From NCBI RefSeq assembly GCF_032854445.1, contig NC_088307.1, forward strand, positions 26,484,046-26,548,045: a stretch of DNA of 64,000 nt, given 5' to 3'. The position numbers and the translations under genes were made by a program. The stretch's first letter is position 1; each line of letters starts with the position of its first letter. Shown piece by piece: positions 23,336-34,430 of the stretch. The stretch comes from Liolophura sinensis (taxonomy: Eukaryota > Mollusca > Polyplacophora > Chitonida > Chitonidae). The notes beneath the pieces were generated by a model that was not told where the DNA came from, made no database searches, and saw only the letters and a list, made by a program, of their open reading frames with translations.

Positions 23336-24464
23336 GCCAAAGAGTCTTCGTTTGGGGCTTTCAATGACAATTAATTATTCTATCAATGTATCACTCAGTC
23401 AGTTTGTTATGTAACAAGACATGAAAGCTAACACGACGTCATGGATTTTACGCCATGGCACCCTTCGGCTTTGAACCAAGGTCTGATGCCTAGAATTTTA
23501 GATGTTCAAAATGAAGGCCATCAGCAGTGCTCTATACTGGAACATGCGGGCGTTGGTACATTTCTTTGATTATCGATTACCATATCAGAAACAAGGTCAC
23601 GTTAACACAAGCGTAATAAGCAAATCATTCCATCAGAGTCCGTTGCTGGCCATGCGTGTGTAACCACAGAAACCCACACCACCCAGAGTATGATAACTCG
23701 TCACATAAACCTGCCAACTTATAACACAGTTGTCGTTCGTCTTGAAACGAGTTGATGTGTACTCTTTGCAAGGTGCATGGATTTCTGATTTATGATTGAG
23801 TGTCAGATTTCTCGTCTCGTAATTTTCCTGTGCTTTTCCTGCGTTCTTCCTGTGCTGATGAGAAGATTACTCCGACTCCTATGTGACAAATTTGAAAACG
23901 GTGTAAAACACAGAAAACATCAGTAAATGCTATTCCAAACGACAACACTCAATAATGATAAAAAATACTTAGAACGTTATTCACTGACAGAAATCAATGC
24001 TGGTTTAATCTTTGACGTCTAAGATGTTCGAATCAGCTCTCGCTAATTAAGCTGGGCGAACCGGCATGTTCCTGGTAAAGCATGGTCGTAGTTACATACA
24101 TCTGTGCATTGCACAAGAAAAAGCATAAAAATAAAGAATACCTGCATCATTCATGTATTAAACCGATGAACGTCTAACTACTAATACATATCTTCGGTGT
24201 GGAAAGCTTCATGAACCAAGGAGTATATTTGTACAGATGGTGTAAACATGCAAATTTAAACTATAACTCAAGTCATATCTGATTTCTACTTCTTATACTG
24301 TTTGGTGTCTATTGCCATCTATATCTGATGTGAACTTACTCCCAGGTTGCCCGCTCTTCGTCTCACACCCAATAAACCTAGCATTCTGCCAATTTATCGC
24401 ATTAGCCTTTAGAGTGTATCAACAAATAAGATTAAAAACGATGCTTTCAATCATCATGGCATCT
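23336..24464. other. No feature recognised
   Basis: Spacer. A weak SINE-tail-like GGTGTAAAACACAG occurs at about 23899-23912. Confidence 0.4.
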
Positions 24465-24625
24465 CAGCCCACTTGATAGGCAACTAGGCAAATGAGGTCG
24501 CAAGCTCGAATCCATCGCTCGTTACTTCGACAACGCTTCAAAGTCAAGGGGCTGCTAAGTACAAGGGGCTCTGGACGTTCCGGTTTCCTCAACCCGTAAA
24601 TCCGAACGCCGTTGGTAAAATGCAA
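24465..24625 (+). mobile_element. tRNA-headed SINE, probably family C
   Basis: A B-box match (GCTCGAATCC, about 24505) lies 90-100 bp before CCGGTTTCCTCAACCC and CGCCGTTGGTAAAATGC, which resemble the body and tail of family C. The 3' end is degraded. Confidence 0.4.
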
Positions 24626-25320
24626 AAAATCTGCAGTATGGAGCAAAACAAGAAAAAAAAACAAATTAGTAATATCAAGGTGTTATCTTATATTCTTAAA
24701 TGCGTACACACATATATATCTCATACAGTTGCCATTTCTGAGATGAAAAATTCCCAAACTCCAGCAGTAGGAAATGTACATATGAATCTGACGATGTCCC
24801 GATGTCTATTTTCTTGGAGATGCCATTAACGTAGCCCACTGATAAATTTGTTCCTTCTTTACCACATATCACTTAGTCAAGATTCGTGAATTAGCTTCAC
24901 GTATTAGATCCGGGCCGTCAAGGTGTTCTGGTGATTAACAGCCTGGTTCCAGGTCTCCCTTCCTAGCCTGATGGATAAACACAAAGTCATGAACTGAGAC
25001 AGACCGTTCAGATTTTTCGTACGAATTAACAAAGAGTTCTCGGTAATGATTACGGCTCCACCTGCGCACTATTGCTGTTCCGCATACTTCCGATCAGCTG
25101 CCATTAACGATTGATTGCGCGCATTGTAAATTGTTGAAAGCGGAAAGCCATTAGCAGTTCCAGACTGCTGGAATCACTCTGGCGATCCGTTGAAGTATAT
25201 CTGTTCAATTCTAACCACTTGTGTTTTGTACTTTGAGCTGACACTCACTTCCGTGTTATACAACACGCATGCATGCACACAATTGGTGTCAGCAGTGTTT
25301 TTAGGTCATCTCTCCTTTGG
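24626..25320. other. No feature recognised
   Basis: Spacer. Confidence 0.4.
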
Positions 25321-25671
25321 GTGAGGAAGTGCTTATGGCTTAACGTCGTACTTAACAATTTTTAAGTAATATGACAACGAACGAGTCCTTAGAGTGCATG
25401 TACATGCAATGTGCCTCCTTGTTGCAGTACGGATTTCCACCGCTCTTTTATCTAATGCTGCTTCACTGATACGACTTACCGTGTTGCCCCATCCGCGCCA
25501 TTATACTGATACGGGTCAACCACTCGTTGCACTACCCCTTAGTGCTGAAGACCAAGCGAGGAAGCCACAACTTCCTCTTTTAAGGTCTTGGATGTGATCC
25601 GACAAAGGATTGACCCTGGATATACCGTCTCCAAAGCGGACGGTCTACCTGCTGAGCTATCGGGCCGGTCC
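25321..25671 (-). mobile_element. SINE family B, full length
   Basis: The complete family B order on the minus strand: GTGAGGAAGTGCTTATGGCT tail, ACGTCGTACTTAACAATT, the CTTGTTGCAG and CCACCGCTCTTTTATCTA blocks, CCAAGCGAGGAAGC, and a tRNA-like head ending GAGCTATCGGGCCGG (A box TAGCTCAGCAGG on the minus strand). It carries a 6-bp internal expansion near 25400. Confidence 0.9.
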
Positions 25672-26778
25672 TCTCTCATTTGAAGCTATTTCGTTGTGAG
25701 AATTAAACAAACACATTTTGTGTTTTTGGAAATCAGTTTTGGACTGTTACTACTTATGTATCGGGGGTCAAATTGTACGCAGATGCACAGGCGTTGAAGG
25801 GCGACGTTTACCTTGTACTTAAGGATTGACTGTAATATTTTAGGTTTATTGACGTATAAACGAAAAAACACCGCTTTGCCTACTGCATATACCTGCGCAG
25901 GAGTTCATACAAAAGTTTGCTCAGCGGCTTTTTCGTTACACCCCAGTAAACCTACATATGTTACGTTAATCAATCCTTATATTTTAATTTCAGAAATAAA
26001 AGAATATAATCTAATGGTTTACTTTCATTCCAAACTGTGAGAAATGTTAGTCGATTGTTTTGAAGAAAGAAACACCGCAGGCTCTTGAATACACATTTTG
26101 TGAATGAGAGTCTTTGGGCCGTTGAAATTCGTGATCAATGGTCTACCATTACTAATCCACTTCACCAGCCCAGCAAGCAAAATCACGAGACAAAGTTTGC
26201 ATCTACAGGTCCTTAATCGTGAGCAACTTAACATTTCGACCCTAGATAATGAAATCTGAGAGAATTTTATTTTATGAGACTAATTATCTAGGTGACAAGA
26301 CCTTTGTGCTGTGAATAACGGGCCGCTCTTGTTGTTGTCTCACATTGGTGATTTTGCAATGTCCGCTTCAAAACTCGTGTAGTTATAAGATGTGGAAGGT
26401 ATATAATTAAATTATACAAGAATAAGCAAAACACCCAGTCATGATACAAACCTCATGTAACGTTTCTAAGACGTAACCGCTACGGTTACCCAGGTAAACG
26501 AATGTACGTGCGCGTTTCTGTATGTTTGTTGTTTGTTACAGTCACAATACAAATGTGGACAATAAAATATATCAAAAAAGATATTGGTGAGTATATATAA
26601 AGAAATGGCTTAGTATATGTGAGGTGGGAATAAAGTAATGTTAATGTGCTGGTAGATCTTCAAGGGCCCATAACTGCCGCGCGAGTGTATGTGTAAAACA
26701 GCCAGGACCTACGGTGTCTGTCAGGCAAATCCATTAGCAGACATGTCCCCGACTTTTAGACATCATGGACTTATAACG
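25672..26778. other. No feature recognised
   Basis: About 1.1 kb. Minus frames at 25686-25871 and 26025-26234 and the plus frame at 25813-26040 are unsupported. Confidence 0.4.
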
Positions 26779-27167
26779 ATGTATGCCATACTCGCATTCA
26801 ATTGGATTCTGCCTGCCGGAGCTTCTGGTAAACCAAAGACAAAAGCATCTAACCTACTTATGGACTGGGTGAGACTTCATACAAGTGGACATTGGATTTA
26901 ATCAGCCCATATACTCACACCCAAACCCTCTTAAAATTTTCACCCCTGCTTTTCACCGCACTGCCCCTCAGGGGAGATAAATCAGACTGGTTGAGACATG
27001 TACTGAATGACAAAGACTTCAGAAAGTTCGGGGACAATGCGATTATACTTTGGATGGACTGCCAAATGAGGCCTCTGAATGCGGAATATGGCATCATTTT
27101 CAAACCGCCATGGAACAATTCAATTCAGCATCTGACTCTTGTTGGCATCACCTTAACAGACAAATAA
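26779..27167 (+). CDS. Possible small spliced gene, terminal exon clearest
   Basis: I do not recognise the product. The terminal exon (from about 26972 to the TAA ending at 27167) has coding-like codon choice and a natural-looking protein ending (WLRHVLND, FGDNAIILWMDCQMRPLN, LTLVGITLTDK). It follows a polypyrimidine tract and CCCCTCAG (acceptor AG at 26970-26971). Two upstream joins are possible. Model 1: ATG 26783, donor TGG|GTGAGA (intron 26869-26971), reading phase 2 on both sides. Model 2: ATG 26779 in another frame, giving a signal-peptide-like start (MYAILAFNWILPAGAS), donor CTG|GTAAAC at 26828, acceptor ATCAG at 26985, phase 1 on both sides, a small secreted protein. More upstream exons are also possible. 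AATAAA overlaps the stop codon and another lies at about 27484. Confidence 0.35.
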
Positions 27168-27439
27168 ACAAAAGAGTTTTTTGTACATTGTAACGCCATA
27201 ATTTTCATTCCCTATATTGGCCTACGAAATTTTTTTCCGCTGTCATCTTGTTCAAAAATAACGTTTGTAATCGGATGAAGTTATTTGCTACAAATGTCAT
27301 TTTGAACGGTTTGAATGTTTTTGTACGTTGAATGTGATGAAAACACATTTCAAATATTTCTAGATCAGTTAATTTTTATAAATTACAAATATTATTACTG
27401 CGTTTTTCTTCATATTTCCGCTTAAGCCTTTGTACTAAG
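27168..27439. other. Possible 3' UTR, otherwise empty
   Basis: AT-rich sequence after the candidate terminal exon. No further frame. Confidence 0.3.
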
Positions 27440-27625
27440 GAGTGTATAATCGCCACTATTTAATGACTTACATGAACAGATAAAATAAAGCCTAAGGCCT
27501 TACTTAACCGATTATTTGTCACCATTTGCCAATCACACATGTCGTCGTTGCTCTGATTTTACTCTCTGTGCTGTTGTATTTTCTATTCACATTAGCCAGA
27601 TATAAATGTAATAACCGCTCGTTCA
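27440..27625 (+). repeat. Dispersed repeat G
   Basis: TTACATGAACAGATAAAATA, CCGATTATTTGTCACCATTT, GCCAATCACACATGTCGTCG, GCTCTGATTTTACTCTCTGT and GCTGTTGTATTTT align end to end with the other G copies. The short frame 27526-27711 is repeat sequence. Confidence 0.65.
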
Positions 27626-27647
27626 GCGATAATAAAGCCATGGCGTG

Positions 27648-27759
27648 CGGATGGTCGTATGTTTCTCCTGGTTACCTCCCACCAAAATGCTGGCAGCCGT
27701 CGTATAGGTGACAGATTCTTGAGAACTGCGTAAACCACCAATCAAAGGAATAAGTAAAT
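27648..27759 (+). mobile_element. SINE A 3' half
   Basis: GGATGGTCGTATGTTTC, CCTCCCACCAAAATGCTGGC, GCCGTCGTATAGGTG, then GCGTAAACCACCAATCAAAG and AATAAGTAAAT. 5'-truncated and directly beside a G copy. Confidence 0.8.
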
Positions 27760-28450
27760 CCTTCGTAATTAACATATTCATTACAATGTCCAAAGGAAGG
27801 TCAGGGGATCGCTTGTAGTGGGCGGATATGCATCCAAGTCCATTAACAAACCTCGACTGTGCTGGCAAAAACAAATGTACAACTATTGACCCGACCTACA
27901 GTCTTCAGACACCGATGGTCATCGATCTCAATTTATGTATGGTTTAATATCACACAGAAGCAGAGTACACTTGAACACGTACATGTGGATGAGCTTTCCT
28001 AAACGTGGAGACAACCACTTTTGCAGCTAATGTATATTAAAGTATATTAATTTTTTCTCTGCAGTTATTCATGAACTGTCCCTTTAAGAGGTCAGAATGG
28101 TTTGGAAAAGGCCTTTTGCCCTGATTATGTCAAAGTCATAGTGTATATCCTTTCGGTAAATTGTGCAGATGTTTTTGTCCAGAGTTTGTATTACGTGGAA
28201 AATCCTACAATGAACAAATCAAAATCAAAGTAACTGTAACAGAAAAATTGGGAGCTGATGTCACACTTCCTTCAGTTCTCTGTTCTGGGTGTTTTTCGCG
28301 TATTTTGAGATTAACCGATAACTTATATTTTAAATCATGCAATCTACTGGTTACGATGTCCTCTTGAGTTGAACCCCACAACTGCTGTCACATCCAACGC
28401 CCCAGTATTCAAGTTTCGAGGGTAAACTACATGTACAAAGACTTACTGTC
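27760..28450. other. No feature recognised
   Basis: Spacer. Confidence 0.4.
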
Positions 28451-28503
28451 ATTTATTTCTTTGATTTGTATTTAACGCCCTTCTGAAGCATATTTCACTT
28501 ACA
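28451..28503 (-). mobile_element. SINE A tail fragment
   Basis: TTTGATTTGTATTTAACGCC and GCATATTTCACTTACAGG. A short minus-strand family A end, just 3' of a second A copy. Confidence 0.55.
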
Positions 28504-28525
28504 GGTACTTACATGTACACAGTGA

Positions 28526-28749
28526 TTTATTTATTATTTATCTGGTTGGAATATTACGCCATACTTAAGAATATTTCACTTATCGGTTGGTTGGTGTTTG
28601 AGATGTTGGCGTGTGCCAGTCGACTGATAGGGCTGTATTTCACTTTTACAACGGCGACCTGTATTATGGTGGGAGGAAACCGGACAGAGCCCTGGGAAAC
28701 CCACGACCATCTGTAGATTGCTGACAGACCTTCCCACGTGCGGCCAGAC
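28526..28749 (-). mobile_element. SINE A with internal insertion
   Basis: TTATTTATCTGGTTGG, ATTACGCCATACTTAAGAAT and TTTCACTTAT are followed by about 55 bp of extra sequence (28583-28638) before a second TTTCACTTTTACAACGGCG. The body then continues to CCTTCCCACGTGCGGCCAGA. The head is lost. The repeated TTTCACTT on both sides suggests two overlapping tail fragments or a local duplication. Confidence 0.75.
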
Positions 28750-28784
28750 GAATGTTTTGTTTTACAATGTTATTGTCAGAACAG

Positions 28785-29130
28785 GGAACCGACGTGGTCG
28801 AGTGGTTAATATCGCTTGTCTCCCAATGGCAAGGCCGCACTATCCATGGGTTCAATCCAGATCTTGGACTTGGAATTAGTACATTTTCGCTCTCACTATT
28901 CGTGGGCGGCTTTGGTGACCATATAAGTGGACGACAGCGCCGGAATGAGCGTTAGGACAGTCCAGCATTGGTCAAAGATCGGATGTCTTCAATGAATATG
29001 ATGTGCATGTGTGTATCACAGACGAAGAAGAGCTCGTCAGTAATTTGCCGTTCGGTGTCATCCACTTGTTAACCTAGTCGTCGTAATCTATGCAAAACAT
29101 TCTTGACTACCTCCTTAAACACCCATCAGT
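28785..29130 (+). mobile_element. SINE family C, longest copy
   Basis: The head carries A box TGGTCGAGTGG and a perfect B box GGGTTCAATCC (28848-28858), more like a tRNA-Ser/Leu origin than families A or B. The body includes AATATGATGTGCATGTGTG and GCTCGTCAGTAATTTGCCG, which recur at 50060-50115. The 3' end (AAAACATTCTTGACTACC, AAACACCCATCAG) resembles the family A tail. About 345 bp. Confidence 0.65.
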
Positions 29131-29685
29131 TAGCTGTATGGCGTTTCTGTGTAAAATTATACCAGCGAAGGAAATTGCATCGGATAAGAATTATATGCCA
29201 TCTTAGTCACCGGAATTTAAATACCACCATAAATCAGTTGAATACAAGAGAGTCTGCGACACGAAGAGATTTAAAGAACGATAAACTGTATTTGCATTTC
29301 ATAATTTCTCTTTCAACCAGTGAATAGCACCACCAAATTCAGTACATCTCGTGGTGTCATAGAGAGTTAGACAACGATTGGATTTAGGACAGCAGTCGGT
29401 CGTGAAGTCACTGGATCACTCCACTAACAACGGAGGGGTGAGCAGGATTAGCCATACCGGAACAAGTTACGATTGACTCCGATCGGTTTCTCCGTCTTGA
29501 GAAATAGCCTGGTCCCAAAGGGTGTTATTCGGTTGCTGACGGGAAGTAGTTCCCTCTTCAGATCGCCGGGGAAAAAGTTTCGGACAGGTATTCCGTACAT
29601 TCTCTGTCTTTTCTCTGCAACTGAGGACCTCGTTCGTGGATCACCCTGGCGGTCGTGAACAGGCGAATGGAGATCGGCAAGAAAT
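29131..29685. other. No feature recognised
   Basis: Spacer downstream (in gene sense) of the minus-strand exon at 29686. Possible 3' UTR or intron. Confidence 0.35.
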
Positions 29686-29876
29686 TCACTGAAATCTAAA
29701 AAGTTGTTTTTCTCGTTTTAAATCATCTTTGTTGCCTGACAATTCTGGTGAGTTGTCAAAGTTTCCAGAGTTTACAAGAAGCCCCACCCCTCGTGGTTTG
29801 GAGACAGCTAATGGCGAGAGAAACATCAGTAAAATAATGTCCACTAAAATCACCCGAAGCTCCATTTTGTGGGAAT
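29686..29876 (-). CDS. Putative secreted peptide precursor exon
   Basis: Minus-strand exon model. TTTGCTTCTTTTTCAG forms a strong polypyrimidine-AG acceptor ending at 29877. It is followed by 11 nt of leader, then an ATG at 29865 in good context (CACAAAATGG). The 59-codon frame ends at TGA 29688-29686. Residues 1-22 form a classic signal peptide: a charged start (MELR), a hydrophobic run of I/L/V/M/F, then SPLAVS as a plausible cleavage site. The mature part is short, polar and cysteine-free. It contains a dibasic KR near residues 50-51 (DDLKREKQ) and ends QLFRFQ. This layout resembles small secreted or neuropeptide precursors, but I recognise no family and there is no amidation glycine. The frame stays open upstream into the intron (to 30015), which I do not take as coding. 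A non-coding first exon should lie at higher coordinates. Confidence 0.45.
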
Positions 29877-30614
29877 CTGAAAAAGAAGCAAACATAGAGA
29901 TGTAGCATCTGCTATGGACTTCAACGAAACTTAAACTACATGTACGAATAAACATAAAAGGAACAGCACAATCTCCTTTGGGTGAATAGCTAAAAGCCAG
30001 TGACAACAAATCCAATTAAAAGTCTACCCAAGCAGTGAACTCTTTTGTACACTTCTGTAATACGTCGATGTTTCTTCAAAGTTGTGAACGTAAAGCTAGA
30101 TTTCGTCAATTTCTGCTATAAGTGTATACCAGTGTTTACAACACAGAACAACTTTCGAGTAAAAGGTGCAAGTTTATACAACAAAATCCTGATGACACGT
30201 ATTTAAGAAAGAGTGGAAGAATTTAAGGAATTTGACTGTGAAACGATTATTGAATGGGTTTTCTATTAAAGCTATCATTGCAGAAACGAATAGTAAACAC
30301 TGAAAACTGTTTTTCTCCTTCTTCACGCATGTTTATGCATGTTTACTTCCAGTGAAAAGAACTTGTTGATTAGACGACAGATGCTACTTGTTACCAAACA
30401 CCTAGACCAAGCACCTAGTCTGGGCCATTAACGTTATCCTGTTCAAAGGTAACAACATATAATTATGTGTAAATCGATGTTATGCTTGAAAAGACTGATT
30501 AGCAAGACGTTGATGTGGAAACAACTGTTCCTACATCACCCGTGTTTTTCGATATTTCGAAATACAAAACGTGTTCCATACTTTCTATGGAATGTGCAAT
30601 TTATAACAGTATGT

Positions 30615-30616
<2 letters not shown>
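29877..30616. other. No feature recognised (possible intron or promoter side of the 29.7-kb exon)
   Basis: AT-rich with no supported exon. A 102-aa frame starting at 30465 (+) depends on the TG repeat. Confidence 0.35.

Positions 30617-30682
<66 letters not shown>
30617..30682 (+). repeat. (TA)/(TG)n microsatellite
   Basis: A short TATATA lead followed by about 30 uninterrupted TG units. The Cys-Val open frames over it are artefacts. Confidence 0.97.
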
Positions 30683-30684
<2 letters not shown>

Positions 30685-30779
30685 AAATGTACAATTCGAT
30701 GTTTATCACAGCTCAACATTATAACATCGTGTCAAATGTACAATTCGATGTTTATCACAGCTCAACATTATAACATCGT
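30682..30779 (+). repeat. Perfect 49-bp tandem duplication
   Basis: 30682-30730 and 30731-30779 are identical (each begins GTCAAATGTACAATTCGATG). They abut the TG repeat, suggesting a recent slippage or repair event. Confidence 0.97.
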
Positions 30780-30841
30780 GACTGTTATAACATTGTATAC
30801 TACTGAAATTAATACCTGCTTAATATAAGCAATTCAACGAT

Positions 30842-31050
30842 GGCGCCTCCGTGGTCGAGGAGGTAAGCACGCTAGCAAATGTGGTCGCTCTGAGTTCAGC
30901 TCATGCGGGCTTCCTGTCCCTCTCGTACGTGGGAAGGTCTGCCAGCAGCCTGCTGCCCAGTTTCCTTCCACCATAAAGTTGGCCGCTGTCATATGAGTGA
31001 AATATTCTTGAGTGTGGCGCAAAACAACAAGCAAGTAAAGCAATAAACTA
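30842..31050 (+). mobile_element. SINE A, diverged full-length copy
   Basis: Head GGCGCCTCCGTGGTCGAGG, then AGTTCAGCTCATGCGGGC, GTACGTGGGAAGGTCTGCC, a deletion of the GATGGTCGTGGG block, CACCATAAAGTTGGCCGC and a GTGGCGCAAAACAACAAG tail. CAATTC...ATGG occurs on both sides and may be an imperfect target duplication. Confidence 0.85.
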
Positions 31051-31956
31051 ATCAATTCTATGGCGATGAGAAAAGCATGTCAACTACAATACCCTGCACC
31101 ATTCAAGGTATATAGAGAGCTTGGGCCATGTGCATGACAAACGAACGGGCTTAACTGACATTGAAGCAACAAAAAATAACAATATTCAATGTAATCCATC
31201 ATCTACTGAGCATTGTATCTCATTCTGTTGAAGCATAGCAACCATTAGATCCGAGATCTATTTGATTTTTTGACAGCTTAGCTTACAGAAAAACAGTTCT
31301 GTACTTTTCCATTTACTCATCAGGAAATCGGTCGTTTTGAGCATGCTGTCCTCAATATGTCCAAGCTGTAGGCAATAAAATCGTGTTCAATTTCATCCTG
31401 AAGAAATTTTGACTTCATATCACATAGTTATTGGTGACTAATACAGACCATAACGTAATGATTAGCACAGATATACCTGACGTATTGACAGCCAGTAAAA
31501 CGTCGCTAACCGTTCCACTCGATTCTCTTTTGGCATTCAGCACATTTTGTTCCAATGATGTATAGGGGAAGTATAAGTAGCTATTATGTTACATATGATA
31601 ATCTTAATTCTGGAAGATCAACGGAAAGTTCACCCTTGAAGTTGTGTCACTGATTTTAAAATGACGCTTTGTGATGTTCAGATGCTGCCCAGTAAAGTGT
31701 ATGCTATACGGTTAAGTTAATTGCCAAATTATCGTCTTTAACATTCTTGCATAATGAGCTGAATTTAATCTATGGAAAAATATTCATAATCACTTCAAGA
31801 TCATAGAATCCGAGGTTTCCTGACGCACACCTCTGATATTTTATGGACACCGCATGCAGGCGACAGTACCGATTCAGATCGGTTAATATGAAAATTACCT
31901 TTAAGCTGGGAATATGGTCAACGAATCTCAGAGCTTAGCCGCATGTGCAAAGATAG
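31051..31956. other. No feature recognised
   Basis: About 0.9 kb AT-rich spacer. Confidence 0.4.
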
Positions 31957-32026
31957 TTTATTTAATTTTGACTGGTCTATGACGCCATATACTGAAAAAC
32001 TGTTTCTTTTATACAATGACGGCTGG
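31957..32026 (-). mobile_element. SINE A tail fragment
   Basis: TTTATTTAATTTTGACTGG, ATGACGCCATATACTG and TTATACAATGACGGCTGG. Minus-strand family A end. Confidence 0.6.
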
Positions 32027-32047
32027 GTCTCGATGGATGAGAGGATT

Positions 32048-32199
32048 AAAGTGCTGGCTAAACGACTGTCAAGAGCTTGATCAATGAGGGAACAAGTTCG
32101 AATTCAGCTCTTGCTGTTTCAGCTAGGGTTTTAATTCCATGGTTTTGCCATGTCCTTGACGAAGGCATCGTAAAACATTCTTAAAACACTAATAAGTCA
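32048..32199 (+). mobile_element. Short tRNA-headed SINE, C-like
   Basis: A B-box match in AAGTTCGAATTCAGC (32093-32107) follows a diverged head. The tail CATCGTAAAACATTCTTAAA and ACACTAATAAGTCAATC resembles the A/C tail. The body is only about 60 bp, so this is a deleted copy or a different short family. Confidence 0.45.
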
Positions 32200-32319
32200 A
32201 TCAGCGTACGATGAAAAAAGTGGAATTCTGGGCGTCAGTTGAAATCGTTCCTGTGGTTGTTTATTCATTGTGATGACGACACAGCATTTCCGGTAGTTCT
32301 AGAGTTAAGGAAATGCCAT

Positions 32320-32475
32320 GGTGCTACCTATTAAGCATTTACTTAAAAGGTTGGAGTGAAACCCTAAATGCGGTAAACAGACAGGTAGCCACATTTCATC
32401 GGCTATAAATGTCAGCATTGAAAAACCATCACACCGTTTTCGATGCTTTTGTTCTGCTGTAGTCTTTTGTACCTA
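32320..32475 (+). repeat. Dispersed repeat G, diverged
   Basis: TTAAGCATTTACTTAAAAGG, GTGAAACCCTAAATGCGG, TAAACAGACAGGTAGCC, CACATTTCATCGG, CATCACACCG and TTGTTCTGCTGTAGTC keep the family G order. Confidence 0.5.
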
Positions 32476-33810
32476 GAGAATGCCGTTGACGACCTCATTT
32501 ACCGTAAGAAAATACTGCCTGTTTTGTGGACTTTTATACTTAAACTTTTATACGTGTATTAGCTCTGCCTTTTCTTTCTGGTATTTCTAGAATATTTTCA
32601 AATTCCACCTACAGAGCAGGCGCAAAAATGTAAAGAAAAGAATTCTTCGTCAAGTACTTACATGAATTGAAAAATTTCTTGCACGGGTTTTTCCTCAGTC
32701 CGCGATTTCGTGCACCCTTGTTGCCTATGGAGGTGAAAGTAAAATTATGAGCGGGTTACACAGAGAATATACATGTATACCAGATATTTTGCTGAGTTGC
32801 GAAGATAACGTGATAATTAGAGTCACACGTGTTAACCAGGTGAACGTTGATGGTGACGCAGGTTTATGCTTAATGCGCTCTTCCAGGTCCAAAAAAAACA
32901 AACTAGGCAGGAATATTAAAATGGTATGAATGGAATAAGTATCACCATGGCTCTATGGAATCACCATGGAATCACGAGGATTATTACTATTTAACCTTGA
33001 TATCCAAAGTGTGCACAAAAGGCAAGATTTTTGGTTTGAAATTTGCCTGATGTGATGTGATGTTAATGAATGATAGAGTAGATCTGTATATTTGAAAACT
33101 AAGCCAGGAAGAATGGAACAGATCAAAGAGCTCATGTGTCGTTGTAAATTAGGGGCGTTGTCAAATTGGTGTTTTCTTCTTGTTCTGTTGTGTATTACTT
33201 CATTTCGCGAAACACCCGGGTTCTTCGGAAGGAGTAGAAGGCGACTTGGAAACTGAAAGATCAAAAGTCTAATTCCGGATTCGACCACCTTGCTGGCAAA
33301 CGGATGTCCACAATAACCCCCGACGTCCTGAGGATTTATCTGACGTCAGGCATGATCTGCAATCGTGCTGAAAGCAGTTAAGTTTATTGCTGGACGTATT
33401 TTTATAGTTTTGTTCGTTGGCACCTTTTTGTTTCTGGGATATTCAGTTCTATTTACATTTACTATTTGGACCGGGTATATGAAGCTCATTAGGCATAGTG
33501 GTACATGTAGATCACATAGGTTGCTCAATAACAACAGACAATGATATGTTATTACGTAAAAGGCAACACGTAACAAACATGTTGACAAAGTTGTCGTGTT
33601 AACACGGACAACAGTATAGCCTACAGCTGGGCTCGCCATGGGTTCTTCCAGATAAATCTGTACTAACTGTTGACAATATGTTGGCTGCATATCGGTCGAA
33701 AGTTGTTCAGGTACCTCTGCTCCTGATGTAACGCAAGTCAGAGACCTTGGCTAGGAATTAGGATGTCGATTTTCAGTAAACGTCTGTTGTCTGTTACACA
33801 TTGAACATTT
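32476..33810. other. No feature recognised
   Basis: About 1.3 kb. Minus frames of 111 aa (32953-33288) and 114 aa (33346-33690) are within chance expectation for this much sequence and show no domain. Confidence 0.35.
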
Positions 33811-33955
33811 TTATTTATTTCTTTTTTTTTTATTTTTTTTTTTTATTTATTTATTTGATTGGTGTTTAACGCCGTACTCAATAATATTTCACTTATTCGA
33901 CGGCGGCCAGAATTGTCGTGGAAAGGAAACCGGGCAGTACCGGGTGGAAACCCAC
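33811..33955 (-). mobile_element. SINE A, 5'-truncated
   Basis: A long T/TTTATTTATT tail, GATTGGTGTTTAACGCCG, ACTTATTCGACGGCGGCC and AGGAAACCGGGCAGTACC, stopping at GGAAACCCACAAAC. Confidence 0.88.
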
Positions 33956-34430
33956 AAACAAAGGTTTTATTGTTTTCAAGCCAAAATACAGAACAAGTTA
34001 ACTGTTTGATTCTATTTACCTATATACACCCCTAATAATCAGTTCTGAAAGAGTTTGTTTCCACACTATTATTTCCCACAACAACCCAGTGGAGAAAGTC
34101 AATGTACAAAATACCTACTCTCCAGCATTACCATATTGGTCTATCACATTCCGTCTATCACAAACCGCAAACATTTGCCAGATTGTAATTATGTCACAAA
34201 TCTATTAAAATATGGCATGCTTTGTGCCTTTTCAGTTTCAGTTATGGCACTGAACTTATCCAGCTACACCATAAGTAAAATGTAAGTAACGAAAATCTTG
34301 GGAAAGAAGACCAGACTAAGGTGCGACTTCCTGCAAAAAGCCAATGTTGTTTTGTTAATGACCCATCTAACAGTGTGGAAGTTAAATGATGGACTAATCG
34401 ACGGGCCGACAAAAAAAGAGATATATATGA
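33956..34430. other. No feature recognised
   Basis: Spacer. Confidence 0.4.

Noticed and set aside
30465-30828. Cys-Val repeat frames
   Set aside because: Translation of the TG microsatellite and the adjacent duplication.
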